In this document: positions 33,600 to 45,429 of the stretch, one piece after another
Position numbering within the stretch: position 1 is the first letter of the stretch
Layout: each line of letters starts with the position of its first letter
DNA from: Ochotona curzoniae
Taxonomy: Eukaryota; Chordata; Mammalia; Lagomorpha; Ochotonidae
DNA: 64,000 nt
NCBI RefSeq assembly: GCF_017591425.1
Contig: NW_024466607.1
Location: forward strand, 18,732,501 to 18,796,500
Reading direction: 5' to 3'
Notes under the pieces: generated by a model
What the model was told of the DNA's origin: nothing
Databases searched by the model: none
The model's input: only the letters and a program-made list of their open reading frames with translations
Made by a program: the position numbers and the translations under genes

Positions 33600-34685
33600 A
33601 ATACAGGATTTGGTCAGAGGACGGTCGTGGAAATGTGTCAGAAGGCACCTGTGACAGAGCTGCCTGCCCAGGAGCAGTCCTCTGGATCCTGGTGACTCAG
33701 CAGGGCATTGTGGACAGCCAGCCAGGGGCTAACAGTACCAGAAGACTCCTTTGGAAGTCACTGGAGACACACACCTTTTCCCCTCTTGCTGGATGGTCTT
33801 AAAAACATGCTAAGAGACTCTGCCACCTTCCACTGTCCTCGCCGCTGCTGCTTGTCCTGCAGAACAGGTGCTGCCTCTGTGTGTTGCTCTGAATTCACCT
33901 TCGCTCCAGAAGTGTAGAACCTGGAGCCAGATGGGGGCAGGGGAGGGTCCTCCCTCTGTGTTGGTTGCTCTTGGGGTGGTGTTTCATTCTTCTGTCCTTC
34001 CCCTCTCTCTGTCATCCCTAAGCAGGGCCTCTTACTCTGATGCAAAGTGTCTCTCTTGTTCTAGTGGCCTTGACAGAGAACAATTACATCCCTCAATAAT
34101 TTTCCCCAGACTTAAAGAAGAGCACAGCGTTAGCAGTTTGGGTGTATTTTGACCTCGGGGATACTTGACTGGCATACCTGTGTGTAACAGCATTGTTTGC
34201 CCTGTTTAGTGATTTCCATTTACAAGTAGGGAAATGCTCTTCTTCTGAGCGCTGTGAAGTCGGCTGGTTTTGTTGCTGTTGCGGTGAGAAGAACTGCTCC
34301 TCATGTCTGCTTAGAGCATTTGGAAGTATATTTACTTGGAAACATAATTGCTCTGAAGTGTTGTGTGTTGAAGTGACACTTCTGCACGCAATAATTGAGT
34401 TGAGAGGAATGCTAAGTACATTTATGTCATAATAAGAAAATGATGCTGCCTATAAGGAGGTTCCCCAAATTGTAGATGATTGGTTTCTGTTGCAGCAGCT
34501 TGAGTAACAGATCAGAAAGCTGTCATATCCTCCCCCACCCCGCCATTCAGGCTCTGGCACCCAATTTCTCCTAGCGAGGGGCCCTTGCCAAAGAGCTGCT
34601 GCTGGAGAACCCTGAGAATCTTTTGAGTAGATCTGAAAAATGCCACTACAGAGTCGTAGTTTGGACTAGATGGTCTGTTTTCATA
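33600..34685. other. unique intronic DNA, no gene
   Basis: No recognised repeat or exon. Confidence 0.5.
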
Positions 34686-34689
34686 AATT

Positions 34690-34955
34690 GTCTATCATTT
34701 AGTTGGTAGAGGGAGAGAGGAAAAGACCAAGCTTCTAGCCACTGGTTCGCTCCTCAAATGTGTGCCATGACCCTGGGCTATATGGACAGAAGCCGGAGAA
34801 GCCAAGAACTCCTGCTCTCCTACACGAGTGGCAGAAACTAACACCCCTGTCTCCTGGAGTGTGCACTGACAGGAGGCAGGACCCAGAGCCGGGTCTTGAT
34901 CTCTAGAGTCTGGTATGGGAAGTGGCATCCTAATCACTACGTTAAATGCCCATCC
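34690..34955 (-). repeat. old lagomorph C-SINE
   Basis: GAGGGAGAGAGGAAAAGACC, then CTCCTGGAGTGTGCACTGAC and a head remnant CACTACGTTAAATGCCC. This is the older subfamily pattern. Confidence 0.65.
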
Positions 34956-34959
34956 TGGT

Positions 34960-37900
34960 CTCCTGAGAGTTCGACTCCTAACTGAGAATTTTTTTCCTGT
35001 TGTTGAGGCAAGAAAATAACCTCTTTCAAAACTGTGGGAATAAATATTGGGGTTTATGATGACCTCTGCTGACTTACCACTGTCATGGTTTGAGTACTTG
35101 ATTTTGTGTCCAACATTCTGGTGGATTTTTTTTTTACACATTTCACCTCATTTGATCCTCCCAGGAGGAGTGTATCATCCACTTGGTATCATCCACTTCA
35201 CCAAAGCAAAGGAGTATAGTGGAGGTTGGCACTTTGCCACACAGCGGGAAAGTTGTGTCAGTAGTCCTTGAAATTGGTACATCAGCCTGGGGAGTCCCCG
35301 ATCATAGATGGCCTACCAAGTACACATTGGTGGTGCCTCTGACTTGTTGATCATTAACTCTAAGTGAATTTGGAGCTACTTTCTGGCTCCAGATTAGTAA
35401 CATTGAAATAGAACTGATACCGTTTCTTTCCCACCCAGCCCATCATGCTCAGCTGTCTTCACTAGGAATAACATAGAGCAGACGGAGTCACTGCCTCTCT
35501 GCAGCATTCTTCCTTGGAGAAGGACAGCTCATAATCCTTTTCTAGAGACCACCCTTTCCTTTCCCTCCCATTGTCCCCCCATCCATGAAGCAACACACCT
35601 GCAGTATAGACAGATGTCCCCTCTGGAGGAGACACGCAGAACAGCTGGGTGGAATGGGGAGGAGTTAGATGATGATGGTTCATGCAGCTCCACCCCAGCT
35701 TCTTTATTACTTAAAAAAAAAAGCCAGAAATAAGGCCACCTTGGAAGCCATGTGCATTTGCCAGCATGCTCTCCCACTCCACCGTAGCCTGGCATGTGGT
35801 GGGTGCTCTGTATCTATTGGATGGACAAAAACAGCAGCACTTTCAGTGTAAGGTTTTTTGTTGGTGATGAGATCCTTACTTACACAATTGGTTTAGTGAA
35901 TTCATTTCTTGCACTGTGAGTGTTTGAGAGCTCAGCAGACTGAAACAAAGAACGTTGAACATTAAGAGAAACAAAACATCTTCTGCTCTTACTTGGAAAC
36001 CCACCTGGTGGGTGGGTAGGGTGCGGCACCTGCACTGACTATAGATTGCTTTGCTGGCTTGTCAGGGGATCTGGGTCATGGGACAGTAGAAAAAGTGCTG
36101 GAATTTTGGGAGAGGGCTGAAGAAGCCCTGAGGCCATGGGCTTGGAGGCAGACTCCCCAGATTTGCTTTTTGGGACAGAAAGATCTTCACTTTGCCATTT
36201 CATCCCCTGAACCTTCTGTCAACTCTCATGCAGTGATTCAGTTATGCCAATGGGGAGCTGTAATTTCTGTTTTGATGAGACAGTTCAGCTAAGAAACTGT
36301 GTTCAAATGCTAATGATACTTCCTGCACCCATTGTCTGCAGGAGGCTTGTCCCCTGGAGACAAGTGCACCCAGGGCTGCTCTTCCTTGCTTGGTTTTAGC
36401 TCGAATTAATTGTGATTGAACAGAAGTCACTTGACTTGAGCCCCCCTCTCTGGAGGCTGTTCCAAGTGACTCACTTGTAGATATGCAGTTATCATATAGG
36501 GAAGAAAAAATGACCCAAATGTATGAACAGCATTAAGAGTTCTGACAGTGAAGTAGTGCTTTTCTCTTTGTGGTGTTTGTGGGAAATGATCTGGCAAAAT
36601 AGATGCTGCAGAAATAATGCATTTCTGTGTCTCCCTTCTCAAATGATAAATGTCCGTGGCGCTTCACAGGATTTCTTGCCAAGTGCTGATTCCACTAACT
36701 GAAGAAACGGAAGCATCGGATGCTCCCTTGTGACGAGGGGGAATGCTAAGTTTCTCGGGCTTGTCTGCCTTTTGTGTCAGGGATGCCAAGCGGGGAACCC
36801 GTGGTGAGGCTGCCAAGGCCACAGGCTGCCTTGCTGGGGCGTAACTACGGACTGCATCAAGCTGGGAGCCTGCAGAAGGGAGAGCCTCTGCCTTCTTAGG
36901 CTCCTTGCTGGAATCTGTTACCTTAAGAACCTCAGTTCTGGCAGTGCAGAAAATGAAAACAATAACTGATTGGAATCCTTGGCAGCAGGAATGACAAGAG
37001 AATGAATCAAGGAGGTACTGGGATTTGGAGTGGCACCGATCTGCGGTTCTTCAGTCCCCTCAGTGAGACCACAGGCACCTTGCAGGCTGATGTCCTTGTT
37101 CTTGGTCTGAAGGACGACATCAATGTCTTCCTTGGAGTGACCCAGTCTGCCTGCCAGAACCATGACTGCTTCTGACTGTTGGACTTTTTGGAGGCTTAAT
37201 GGAGGATGCTCTTCTGGCCTATGTTGTGGCTGTCTCCCAAATCCTGGCCACTCCAGCCTCTGACCTTCTTGTCTCCATCCACGTTGGCCATGTTCCTTTT
37301 TATTTGAAACAGTGAAGTTTTTCAGAAGCAAGTGTCTGTTCTCTGATAACTCCCTACCCTTAAGCCCTCCAGCAACTTTAGTTGTTGCCTTTCCCCTAAT
37401 CTCCATCCTCTACCCAAATCAGGGGGAGATCTAGTCCCTTAACCCTTAGCATATCACTCCTGTGTTCACATCACTGGCCTGCCTCAGCTGTCACCCAAGT
37501 GCCCTTCTTGGCCATTCTTGCTCCAGAGGAGTGGATCAGCAGGCGGTTCCTTGAGTCCTGGCAGTTGCATGTGTATGGACCTTCCCATGTAATGCCCCTT
37601 CTGCCAGGTCTGTCTATCACCTATTGCCTCTGCTATTGCACCTCCCACCTAAGAGGGCCCAGCAGGATGGAAGTCCCTCTCTGCTTTGGTCAGCCCCAGT
37701 ATGGTCATGTTGTATTTTTGCTGGCTTACCCATCAGGATGTTATGACCATTAGATTTCAGGCTTCCTTAAACGTGGCTTACTGTCTTGATGTTCAGAAGC
37801 TTGCATGGCAGAGCAGAGGCACAGATTGCAGTGTTGAGAATAAGAAAAAAGGGGCATGCTCGAGACAGCATTCGGGGGCAGAGTGACCGGAATCTGTCAT

Positions 37901-37995
37901 CTGGTACTACAGCCTCATCGTAGGTCTTCCTTTTGAGTGTTTACAGGGACTTCCTAATACTCTACTGGCTCCTTTGCCCATGTGAAGCATGACTG
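34960..37995. other. 3 kb of mostly unique intronic DNA
   Basis: A weak reverse-MIR hint lies near 35130-35260. The reverse 162-residue frame at 36918-37406 has no family I recognise. Nothing else is supported. Confidence 0.4.
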
Positions 37996-38001
37996 CTTTT
38001 A

Positions 38002-38071
38002 CATGAAACCAGAGCCCTTCATAATACAGTCATGATGTGAAACCGAAGTCCTTTATAATACAGCAATGCTT
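38002..38071. repeat. two-copy tandem duplication, about 35 bp
   Basis: ATGAAACCAGAGCCCTTCAT then GTGAAACCGAAGTCCTTTAT, each followed by AATACAG. Two diverged copies. Confidence 0.65.
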
Positions 38072-38079
38072 GAAGCTTT

Positions 38080-38615
38080 AGGAGAGAAAAAGCCCTATTG
38101 GGTGGAGCCCTATTTGTTTGCTCTCCTTCTCCTGGCCTAAAGGTGCCTTGGAGAAGGAAAGCTGCTTTGTAGCTTACAGATAGCCTTGGAGAGAGTCCTG
38201 CTGAAAGCTCCAGGCTGCCTCCTGTGTGGGTCTGTCACTCTTCAGATGTTTTTATTATCCAGAGCTGTGTTTGCTCTTAGGGGGCCAGGCTTCAGACTCT
38301 CTCAAAGGCTGCGTCAAGGGGTAGAGTCAGTGTGTGGGACATCTAGGGTATCCTGGGGTGGCTTTGGTCCTCTTGGTGTGTAGCTCTGTGAACAGCTGCC
38401 ACCCTTGTTAGCAGATACTGTCTATGGTTTTTGTTTGCTTGACTGTGGAATCTCAGCCACTGTTGGCCATAAAACCCATGGGACAGGTGTTTTGATGATA
38501 GGGACGTGGGCCCTCCGAAACAAGTGTGTGAAATAATGAAACCACTACGCTCCAACTCCTGCTCACCAAGTTCTAGAAGTCTGGTGAGTTTTTTTAAAGC
38601 CCTCTCATACTCCCA
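38080..38615. other. unique intronic DNA, no gene
   Basis: Nothing recognised. Confidence 0.5.
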
Positions 38616-38619
38616 GGCC

Positions 38620-38745
38620 CCAACTGTTCCTTTGCCTCAGCTCCCCACCTGCAACGTGGGGGATCCAGTCTGCCTCTCAGGGTAGTTTAAGGATTAGACA
38701 GATTAATATGTTAAATACTCCCACAGACATGCTGGGCCTGTGATA
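38620..38745 (+). repeat. MIR fragment
   Basis: TTTGCCTCAGCTCCCCACCT, CAGGGTAGTTTAAGGATTAG, then ATTAATATGTTAAATACTCC, follows the forward MIR core and 3' part. Confidence 0.65.
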
Positions 38746-38749
38746 CACA

Positions 38750-39165
38750 AAGGGCTGGTTTTATTGACTTCTGTAGACTTTGCTAATGAAAACTGTGACT
38801 GAGCTGCAGAGATTCTCATGGGGACCAAGTTTTCCTAATCTGTTTATTAGTGCCCGAATTCTATTGCATATGCAACTACAACTTTCACATTTTTAGATTT
38901 CAGAAGTAGTGTGATTGTCTTAAAAATTAGGAATCCATGTAGTTTGAAGAACCAACAGAAATACTGATTATAATTACACAAATGCTGTGGGTGACACCTG
39001 GAGAGCCTATTAAAAGCTCATGGGAAGAATGGGGTGAAAAGATGTGTGTTTTAGCACTGGACAGTTCTAATATGTGTTTGTTTCTATAGTATGTATTTTC
39101 CCATCAGCTTTTGGGAGTTCCCTTGATTCCTTTCTTGCAGGATGTGTGTGTGTGCTGATTAGTGA
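38750..39165. other. AT-rich unique intronic DNA
   Basis: No repeat or exon recognised. Confidence 0.45.
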
Positions 39166-39169
39166 TTCA

Positions 39170-39345
39170 TGTATATATTTGAAAAATTTGGGAAGGGAGG
39201 GGAGGAAAGAGAGAGAGAGACTTCTACTGGTTTACTCCTCAGATGCCTGCAACAGTGGGACTGAGTTGTGTCAAAGCTGTGACCTTTGAACCTAGTCACT
39301 CCCAAATTGGATGTTGATGTCCCAAGCAGTGTTCTTTTAACAGCT
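39170..39345 (-). repeat. old lagomorph C-SINE, partial
   Basis: GTATATATTTGAAAAATTTG, a GA block, then TACTGGTTTACTCCTCAGAT and a weak head. Confidence 0.55.
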
Positions 39346-39349
39346 TAAA

Positions 39350-40214
39350 TACTCTTGTCCACATTAGTGATTTCAAGCCACTATGCCATAACATTTGCAT
39401 GTTGCTACATTCTTTGGCATGCTTTGGAATGGACCTGTGGCCATGTTGCATTCACTTGTGCTGTTGTAGCTCAGTCTTTCCCATTGCTGGTAGTCATGTT
39501 GTTTAGTTTCTTGCTGTAGGTGTCTTGAACAGTTGAGCTGCTAAGGACTTTTGATTAATGACCTTCATTGTGTTGTTTCTCTGTTCTTCAAAACCTTTTG
39601 ACGACCAAGTGAAATGCTTTCTGGTAAAAGTAAGGTATTTTGTGGTGCAGATCTGATTCTACCAGACATTATTGCAGTTGGCAAAAGCAGAGAGATTTTG
39701 GTTCTGGGAGTGAGAAAGCAGCGCACCCTGGGCCCATTTGCCGAGAGGCCCTGCAGGCAGGTGCCCTGAGGAATTGAAGCGAGGATAGGGAGGAGCAGGA
39801 AACAGTTAAGATGGTCCAAGAGTTGGACCCCCTTCCTTGGCAGAGAGCCCCACGGTCAGTGGCTTAGCTGTCTTGCATGTACACGGCTGGCCCAGTGGCC
39901 CAGGGGACTGATGCCATTCCATAATTCCTGTGACTCCTTTTCACAGAGCAGATTCCGAAGAGAATATGTGGGAAGACAGTACTGAAAACTTGCTGGAAGA
40001 TCTGAATTAAAAGAATTAATTCCCTCCTAGAGGTCAGTCGGGCAAGCAATACATTTAAGTAGCAGGTGTGGCCAGAAAGCTGGGGCCTGATATAAAAGCC
40101 AGAACATTCAGGGAGCGAATGGCGAATTGCTTTGTCTTAATCTAGATCTGCTTGAAATGCAGGATTACTGAAGACAGAGATTGACTTCACTGACTGTCCA
40201 CATTACGTGGCCAT
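39350..40214. other. unique intronic DNA, no gene
   Basis: Nothing recognised. Confidence 0.5.
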
Positions 40215-40228
40215 GAGTTGTTTTCTTT

Positions 40229-40569
40229 CTTTCTTTTGAGATTTGTTTTATTTTTATTGGAAAGTCAGATATATAGTGAGGAAGAGAGACAAAGGGAGAT
40301 CTTCCATCTGATGATTCACCCCCGCCCCGCCCAAGTGGCTGCAATGGCCAGAGCTGAGCAGATCCTAAACCAGGAGCCAGGAATCTCTTCCGGGTTTCCC
40401 ACGTGGGTGCAGGGTCTCAAGGCTTTGGACTGTCCTCGACTGCTTTCCCAGACCACAGGCAGGAAGCTGGATGGGAAGCAGGGATGCTGGGATATGAATC
40501 AGTGCCCATGTGGGATCCTGGCACACGCAAGGTGAGGACTTCAGCCACTGGGCTACTACACCAGGTCTT
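40229..40569 (-). repeat. lagomorph C-SINE, full length
   Basis: Complete from the reversed tail to GGGCTACTACACCAGGTC. GAGTTGTTTTCTTT at 40215-40228 and 40570-40583 is a target-site duplication. Confidence 0.92.
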
Positions 40570-40589
40570 GAGTTGTTTTCTTTTACTCC

Positions 40590-41710
40590 TCCAACATTGT
40601 ATTTGTGGTGGTGAATCAACCTTGGGTATAATCTGGCCTCTGTTCTTGGCATTTGGAGCACATCTGGCAGACAGCACAGACCCTCTTCCTCCCACCCCGC
40701 AACATATCACCCACTCTTGACCCCAGATTTTTGGCTCCAAAGATATTGGCTTGCATTGCCCCTCAGGTAATTTCCAGCAGTTGTCACTGAAGATGTATTT
40801 AGGTGCCAGAGGACGTTATTAGCTTGAGCCAGGATTGGGCTGGTCTGGGTCCTACATTCTGACCAATCCATTCAACTTCCTATGGGCTGGGAAAGTTATA
40901 TTTACTACTCCATGGGACAATGTGGCTACTTTCTCCCTTGCATCTTCCTTACATTGTAAAATTGGAATTGATCTGTAGCAGGCTTGTTCCAGAGTGTCTG
41001 CAGTGAACTAGTATGCAGACTGTGGGTTCTTACCTCCAGTGTTCTATAAGCTACCACGCCCCGAGAGATGAGACTGTGTTCCCTGGGGTTGGGGTGAGGA
41101 TTGGGCTACCAGGGCAGCCTTGCTTGGGAGGACATATAGCTAGAAAAAAGAACAATGTGTTTCCAATTGAGATGCCAAGAGCATAGTCCTCCAGACAAAC
41201 CTAGAGGATTCTGATGGGAGGTGTAGGGCCGTGAAACTGCAGCTCATGGTCTACTACCATGAACTTTGGGTATGCTGTGATGCTCAGAATATCTGATAAA
41301 TAATGCGTCATATATCTGTCTTGATTCAAATCATGCTTGGGAAATGTCTTCTGAGAGCTTGCAGATCCTTGACTTCATGCTCACGTGAGAGTGTCAGTCT
41401 AAGGGTCCCTTCAACGTCCCCTTGCTCTGCTAGTGTCCAGTGGTGGGCCTTGGGTTCTCTGGCTTTCCCTACATCCTGGTACCTGTGAGAAGGGACCTTG
41501 CCGTGCATGGAGTGTGGGGCCAGGGCTCAGCTTTAGCCCTGGCTGTAGAGCTTTCCTCGTGGTTTTAGGACCCCAGAATTTCTCTCTGTATGTGTATTCC
41601 TTTCCTTGCAATCCTTCTTTCTGGCCTCAAATCATTATATTCTTTCAGAATGTCCACTGTGATTGTCTCAAAGGAGATCTGAGCTGGAAAGGAAGGAATT
41701 TGTGTGCAAT
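40590..41710. other. unique intronic DNA, no gene
   Basis: No recognised repeat or exon. Confidence 0.5.

Positions 41711-41712
<2 letters not shown>

Positions 41713-41744
<32 letters not shown>
41713..41744. repeat. (CA)n microsatellite
   Basis: About 16 CA units. Confidence 0.95.
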
Positions 41745-41747
<3 letters not shown>

Positions 41748-42039
41748 CCCTGGGGCGAGGAAAAACAGAACTGATTTGCAATTCTGAAGGTAAAACCAGG
41801 GAAAAAAGGGTACATTTTTGTCACACACACTACCCTGCCACTCCTAAGTTATTTATGTTTTTTTTTTTTCTACTTCACAAATGATCCACCACCCCCACCA
41901 AAAAAAGACTCCTCTGGTCTTTAGAGCCAGGAGCTAAGGAATCCCTTGCTGGTCTTATGTAGGAACTGGGGGTGAAAGGCCACTTGTTCAGTTTTCCCAG
42001 AAGTGAGATTAATCAAGTGACTACTTGTGCTTTTTGTTC

Positions 42040-42690
42040 CCAGCCTTTGATAACTTTATAACATAGAACACATTCCCACTCCTAAAACTGTTGCGCGCCC
42101 CAATCGTTAACATATGCCTTGTTAGAGTTATAAGCCTGTTTGGACTATCCTAAAATTTGCCAAGTTCAACAAAAATCATGCTTCAATACTATAAGCTGCT
42201 AAATATAAAAATGAAAATAGACACGAGACAGCTGAATAATACCCTATAGCCATTTTAAGGTGTATAGCAGCCGGTTGTGTATAAGCTAAACTTGAAATGT
42301 CAATGAAGTAGTCACAGGATGAGGTTAAGAACTTGCATTTTTCTAACGTATTGATCACTCAATATCATTCCCATTAACTCCATAATGTTGTAAATTGTTG
42401 TTGATGTTGTGTTGTGGCTTTTCATTGGAGGGGATGATATTCTGCCAGTTCTACTGTCAGACCAGAGATGGTCTCCCAATGAAACTGTTGAACTTATCTG
42501 GACAATAAGATGACGGACTCTGTGCATGGTACATGCACACAATGAAGGAATCATGACTGAATATGAATTGTACTGCTACAACAGTGTGGAGGAATCCACC
42601 ATGGAGGAGGGCATGGGGAGGGGTTAGGGGAATCCCAGAGCCTATGAAACTGTGTCACAAAATGAAAACGAAACAAACACATTCATGGTC
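42040..42690 (+). mobile_element. probable LINE-1 3' end (lagomorph)
   Basis: The block resembles an L1 3' UTR: AT-rich sequence, then a G-rich polypurine stretch (42601-42630, GGAGGAGGGCATGGGGAGGG), CCTATGAAACTGTGTCACAA and an A-rich end with AAATGAAAACGAAACAAAC. No L1 open reading frame is attached, so it is a 5'-truncated copy. The family call is from memory. Confidence 0.6.
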
Positions 42691-42694
42691 GCAG

Positions 42695-43500
42695 GTACTT
42701 AGGACTCTACTTTGCAAAGTACTATTTGCAAGCATTTGTTTCCAGTAGGAATCTAATTAAGTCTTCAGATAAACTAACTTTTTATTTTGAGGATCCCCTT
42801 TATACTGTAATATATATCAAAGCTCAAAGTCCCCCATGCCCGTCCCAAGAGTGTCCCTGGGTTGTATATAGGTATGAGTTGTATATGTTGATATTTGCAA
42901 CTTTAGAGATTAAAACCAATACGTTGAAAAGGTAACTAATTTAAAAGATAAAAACTCATTGCATACTGAAATTTTAAAATCACCAAAAAAAAAAACTGAG
43001 TGTTTCTTTTTTCCTTTAGGATCACTTTGCTATTTGACCCAACAGAGGACACAAAATTTCTCATTTTGTGTTCAATATGTTGTGATTTGTTCGACTCTAT
43101 TATGGAGGTCTGGCTTCACAGAACTGTGCTCTTGGGATAAAGGAGAAATTGAGGAACCCTGAGTCTCTGGGACCCCACAGGAATTTTTGGAGAGCATGTT
43201 GAGAATTCTCTTACTTGAGAATTTTCATGTGGGTCAAATCAGTTCCATGTAGATTCACCGATTAAAAAGAATTTGATTGGCTGAAGGTTTTTCTCTTTTC
43301 TGGGTGCTGGTTAAACTTCCAAGAGCCAAGCCGTTTTGCACATTTTCTTTCTATGCTTGGTTCGACGGTTTTGAAATGTAATTCAATATCCCCCTTCCCA
43401 CTCCCTGCAGTCCACCAGAAACATCTTACACTTTTATTTGTACTTCTTCCTTGTTGGTTGGTAGACTTGCCTGGAAATGACAGTGTTGCTTGGCCGTGTG
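42695..43500. other. unique intronic DNA upstream of the exon
   Basis: AT-rich, with no recognised repeat. It could contain splicing enhancers, which cannot be defined from sequence alone. Confidence 0.45.
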
Positions 43501-43501
43501 T

Positions 43502-43538
43502 GCCTCTAACACTCTAACGCGGCCATTCTTTCTTACAG
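43502..43538 (+). promoter_or_regulatory. CACNA2D3: splice acceptor region with two branch-point-like motifs
   Basis: Two copies of CTCTAAC lie at 43504-43510 and 43512-43518, followed by a short pyrimidine tract and CAG. The candidate branch adenosines are about 30 and 22 bases from the exon, both in the usual range. Which one is used cannot be told from sequence. Confidence 0.6.
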
Positions 43539-43655
43539 AAATACAAGGAGTATGAGAAAGATGTGGCCATAGAGGAGATCGACGGGCTGCAGCTGGTGAA
43601 GAAGCTTGCCAAGAACATGGAAGAGATGTTTCACAAGAAGTCAGAGGCCGTGCGG
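43539..43655 (+). CDS. CACNA2D3: CACNA2D3 internal coding exon (probably exon 3)
   Basis: This 117-base exon reads in frame from its first base as 39 residues, starting KYKEYEKDVAIEEIDG and ending FHKKSEAVR. I recognise it as the N-terminal extracellular part of the calcium-channel alpha-2/delta-3 subunit, upstream of the von Willebrand A domain. That subunit is membrane-anchored and promotes surface expression and presynaptic placement of voltage-gated calcium channels. The acceptor is a pyrimidine-rich tract ending TTCTTACAG at 43538, and the donor is CGG|GTGAGT at 43656, close to consensus. Both boundaries fall in phase 0, so the exon can be skipped without a frameshift. The open frame runs past the donor to about 43844, but the residues after AVR no longer resemble the family, which confirms the splice boundary. 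The exon number is inferred from the related gene CACNA2D1, where the equivalent segment is exon 3. Lysine- and glutamate-rich content suggests an amphipathic helix. The gene assignment is high confidence; paralogues CACNA2D1, 2 and 4 differ clearly here. Confidence 0.93.
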
Positions 43656-43859
43656 GTGAGTGCCCAGGGGACACCGAGGCGGCCTCGGTGGGGCTGGCGT
43701 GGATGGACCCGACTCACACGAGGCAGCTGGCCGTTTTGTAGATGCTTTTCATTCTCCAGTCTGGTTAATAAAAACAGGTTGACGACTGCCCTAGATGCTT
43801 CCTTAGAATCGAGTGCCTGCAGCAGAGGTGCCACTAATTGTTGATGGCTCTCGTGGCTC

Positions 43860-44120
43860 AACCTCTGATTGTGTGATGCACTCACAGATTGCCAAAAATC
43901 ACACAAAGACACGTGGCAGATTAATTCTAAATGATTACAAAAACAAAAACGTCCACGTGGCTCATCAAAATGTGGACTGGAAAGAGTTCAGTGGGGTTGA
44001 TCGTGTCTGGAGAAACTGCAAATTTATCCTTATCTTTACTGGAACATGACTGGGATGATAATCCTGAACCCATGATAGATCCCTGAAATTCTGTAAAATC
44101 AGCCGGATGGCTGCAATTGC
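43860..44120. other. repeat-free block just downstream of the exon
   Basis: No transposon signature. ATTAATTCTAAATGATTACA and two CACGTGG motifs (43910 and 43954) make it a plausible regulatory or splicing element. Conservation is unknown. Confidence 0.25.
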
Positions 44121-44129
44121 CGTGTTTGA

Positions 44130-44875
44130 TTTCCAAGATGGATGCCACTTTTATTCCTTCTCGTCTGTTTAACAGCATGTCTTACATTTAGGGCTTGTGA
44201 ATGCCGTGGTACCCCTCCTTAATGCTGTATGAGCACAGGCTTATGGGACCTACTTGCCGTCTGAACAGAGCCTGGCCCATAAATCATGCTCAGTGAATGG
44301 AAGCTGTTGCCGAGGCTATGGTTTTGCATTCTATGAGATGAGATGTCTTGGTGGAAACTCTGAAGTACCTTGGATGATAAAATGCACCTCTGGCCACTAC
44401 AAAAAAAAGGTGATGCCCTGGCAGCCAGTCCTGGAAGCTGCATGGCGCTGTTGGTGTGTGCGCATGCCTCGACGTTCCTGGACGTGTGCATGGCTGGATA
44501 GCTTCTTCAGAGTGTCACATTTCTGTTTACAAAATGAATACTGCTTCAGAGGAGCCTTTAGAATATATTGAAAACCAGCAAGCAGAGAGAAAAAAATTAA
44601 TTAAAATAAGAAGCAAAAAAAAAAAAAACTGGTCACCTAAAAGTTCTTCTACCTGACAAGAAACCATGGCGTGTGTTCTCAGCTGTTTCTTCCCTTCAGA
44701 TCTTCTTCTGGCTTTCTTATTGCAGTGCTCAGGGGCATTGTTCCGTTTTTAAGTTTGTCATCGCGTCACCTCTTCACTTTTTATGCATGGCTTCCCTTCA
44801 GTGTGCACATTTTTCTGGTGTCACTGTGTTTTGTGGTTTTCTTAAATGGCTCTATAACCTTGCAGTCTAAGAGGG
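44130..44875. other. unique intronic DNA, no gene
   Basis: An A-run lies at 44616-44628. Nothing else. Confidence 0.45.
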
Positions 44876-44879
44876 TGGC

Positions 44880-44965
44880 ATAATTGATTGAATTGTTCTT
44901 ATATATTTGGATGTTTAGGTTGTTTCCAGGCTTTGATATGCATAATGTAGTAGAGTCTTCTTATT
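44880..44965 (-). repeat. possible old L1 fragment
   Basis: ATATATTTGGATGTTTAGGT followed by TGTTTCCAGGCTTTGATATG recalls a motif common in reversed old L1 3' regions. Weak. Confidence 0.35.
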
Positions 44966-45025
44966 TATTAATAATAGATCAACCGCTGAGCACCTACTGC
45001 AGGGACTGCTTTAAGGTTTTTATAT

Positions 45026-45415
45026 CTGAAGGGTCTTCAGAAAGTACCCCAAAAAAGCTGTGTGTGGATTTCAGGATTTTTTTTATAGCTTATCTATTTT
45101 TATTTGAAAAGCCAAAGGCGGGCTGGTCTGAAGCCAGGATCCTGGAGCTCCCTCAGGGTCTCCACCATGAGTGCAGAGGCCCAAGGACATGAGCCATTTC
45201 TTTTTGCTTCTCCAGGCCATCGGCAGGGAGCTGGATGGGAAGTGGAGCAGCTGGGATTCCAATCAACTAGAACCTGTATGGGATGCTGGCCCTGTAGGTG
45301 GAAGTTTAGCCTAGTATGTCATGGCACCTGCCCCTCAGAATTTCTTTTTTTTTCTTTTTTTGCCCCAAGTTCATACTAACTTTTAATTACATTTTCCACA
45401 AATGTTTTCAAGGAC
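45026..45415 (+). mobile_element. mariner-like MITE, copy D, split by a SINE
   Basis: Left half GAAGGGTCTTCAGAAAGTAC and GTGTGGATTTCAGGATTTTT. The right half resumes at about 45361 with CAAGTTCATACTAACTTTTA, ATTACATTTTCCACAAATGT and TTTTCAAGGACATTTGTACT. The C-SINE at 45075-45340 lies between the halves. Confidence 0.7.
45075..45340 (-). repeat. lagomorph C-SINE nested in a MITE
   Basis: TAGCTTATCTATTTTTATTT, GGTCTGAAGCCAGGATCCTG, AGCAGCTGGGATTCCAATCA. CAGGATTTTTTT and CAGAATTTCTTTT at its edges fit a diverged target duplication. Confidence 0.8.
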
Positions 45416-45429
45416 ATTTGTACTTGCTT

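Larger units (their letters stand above)
1..43538 (+). other. CACNA2D3: CACNA2D3 intron upstream of the exon (3' portion)
   Basis: No other exon with plausible splice sites and a recognisable protein was found in this 43.5 kb. The sequence is transposon remnants, microsatellites and unique DNA, as expected of the very long introns at the 5' end of CACNA2D3. The upstream exon lies outside the window. The intron ends at the acceptor AG at 43537-43538. Confidence 0.85.

Noticed and set aside
36918..37406. 162-residue reverse open frame as a processed pseudogene
   Set aside because: I could not match it to any protein family. There is no poly-A tail or target duplication around it.
43656..43844. 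Extension of the CACNA2D3 exon past GTGAGT
   Set aside because: The frame stays open but the residues lose all resemblance to the family after AVR, and the donor is near consensus.
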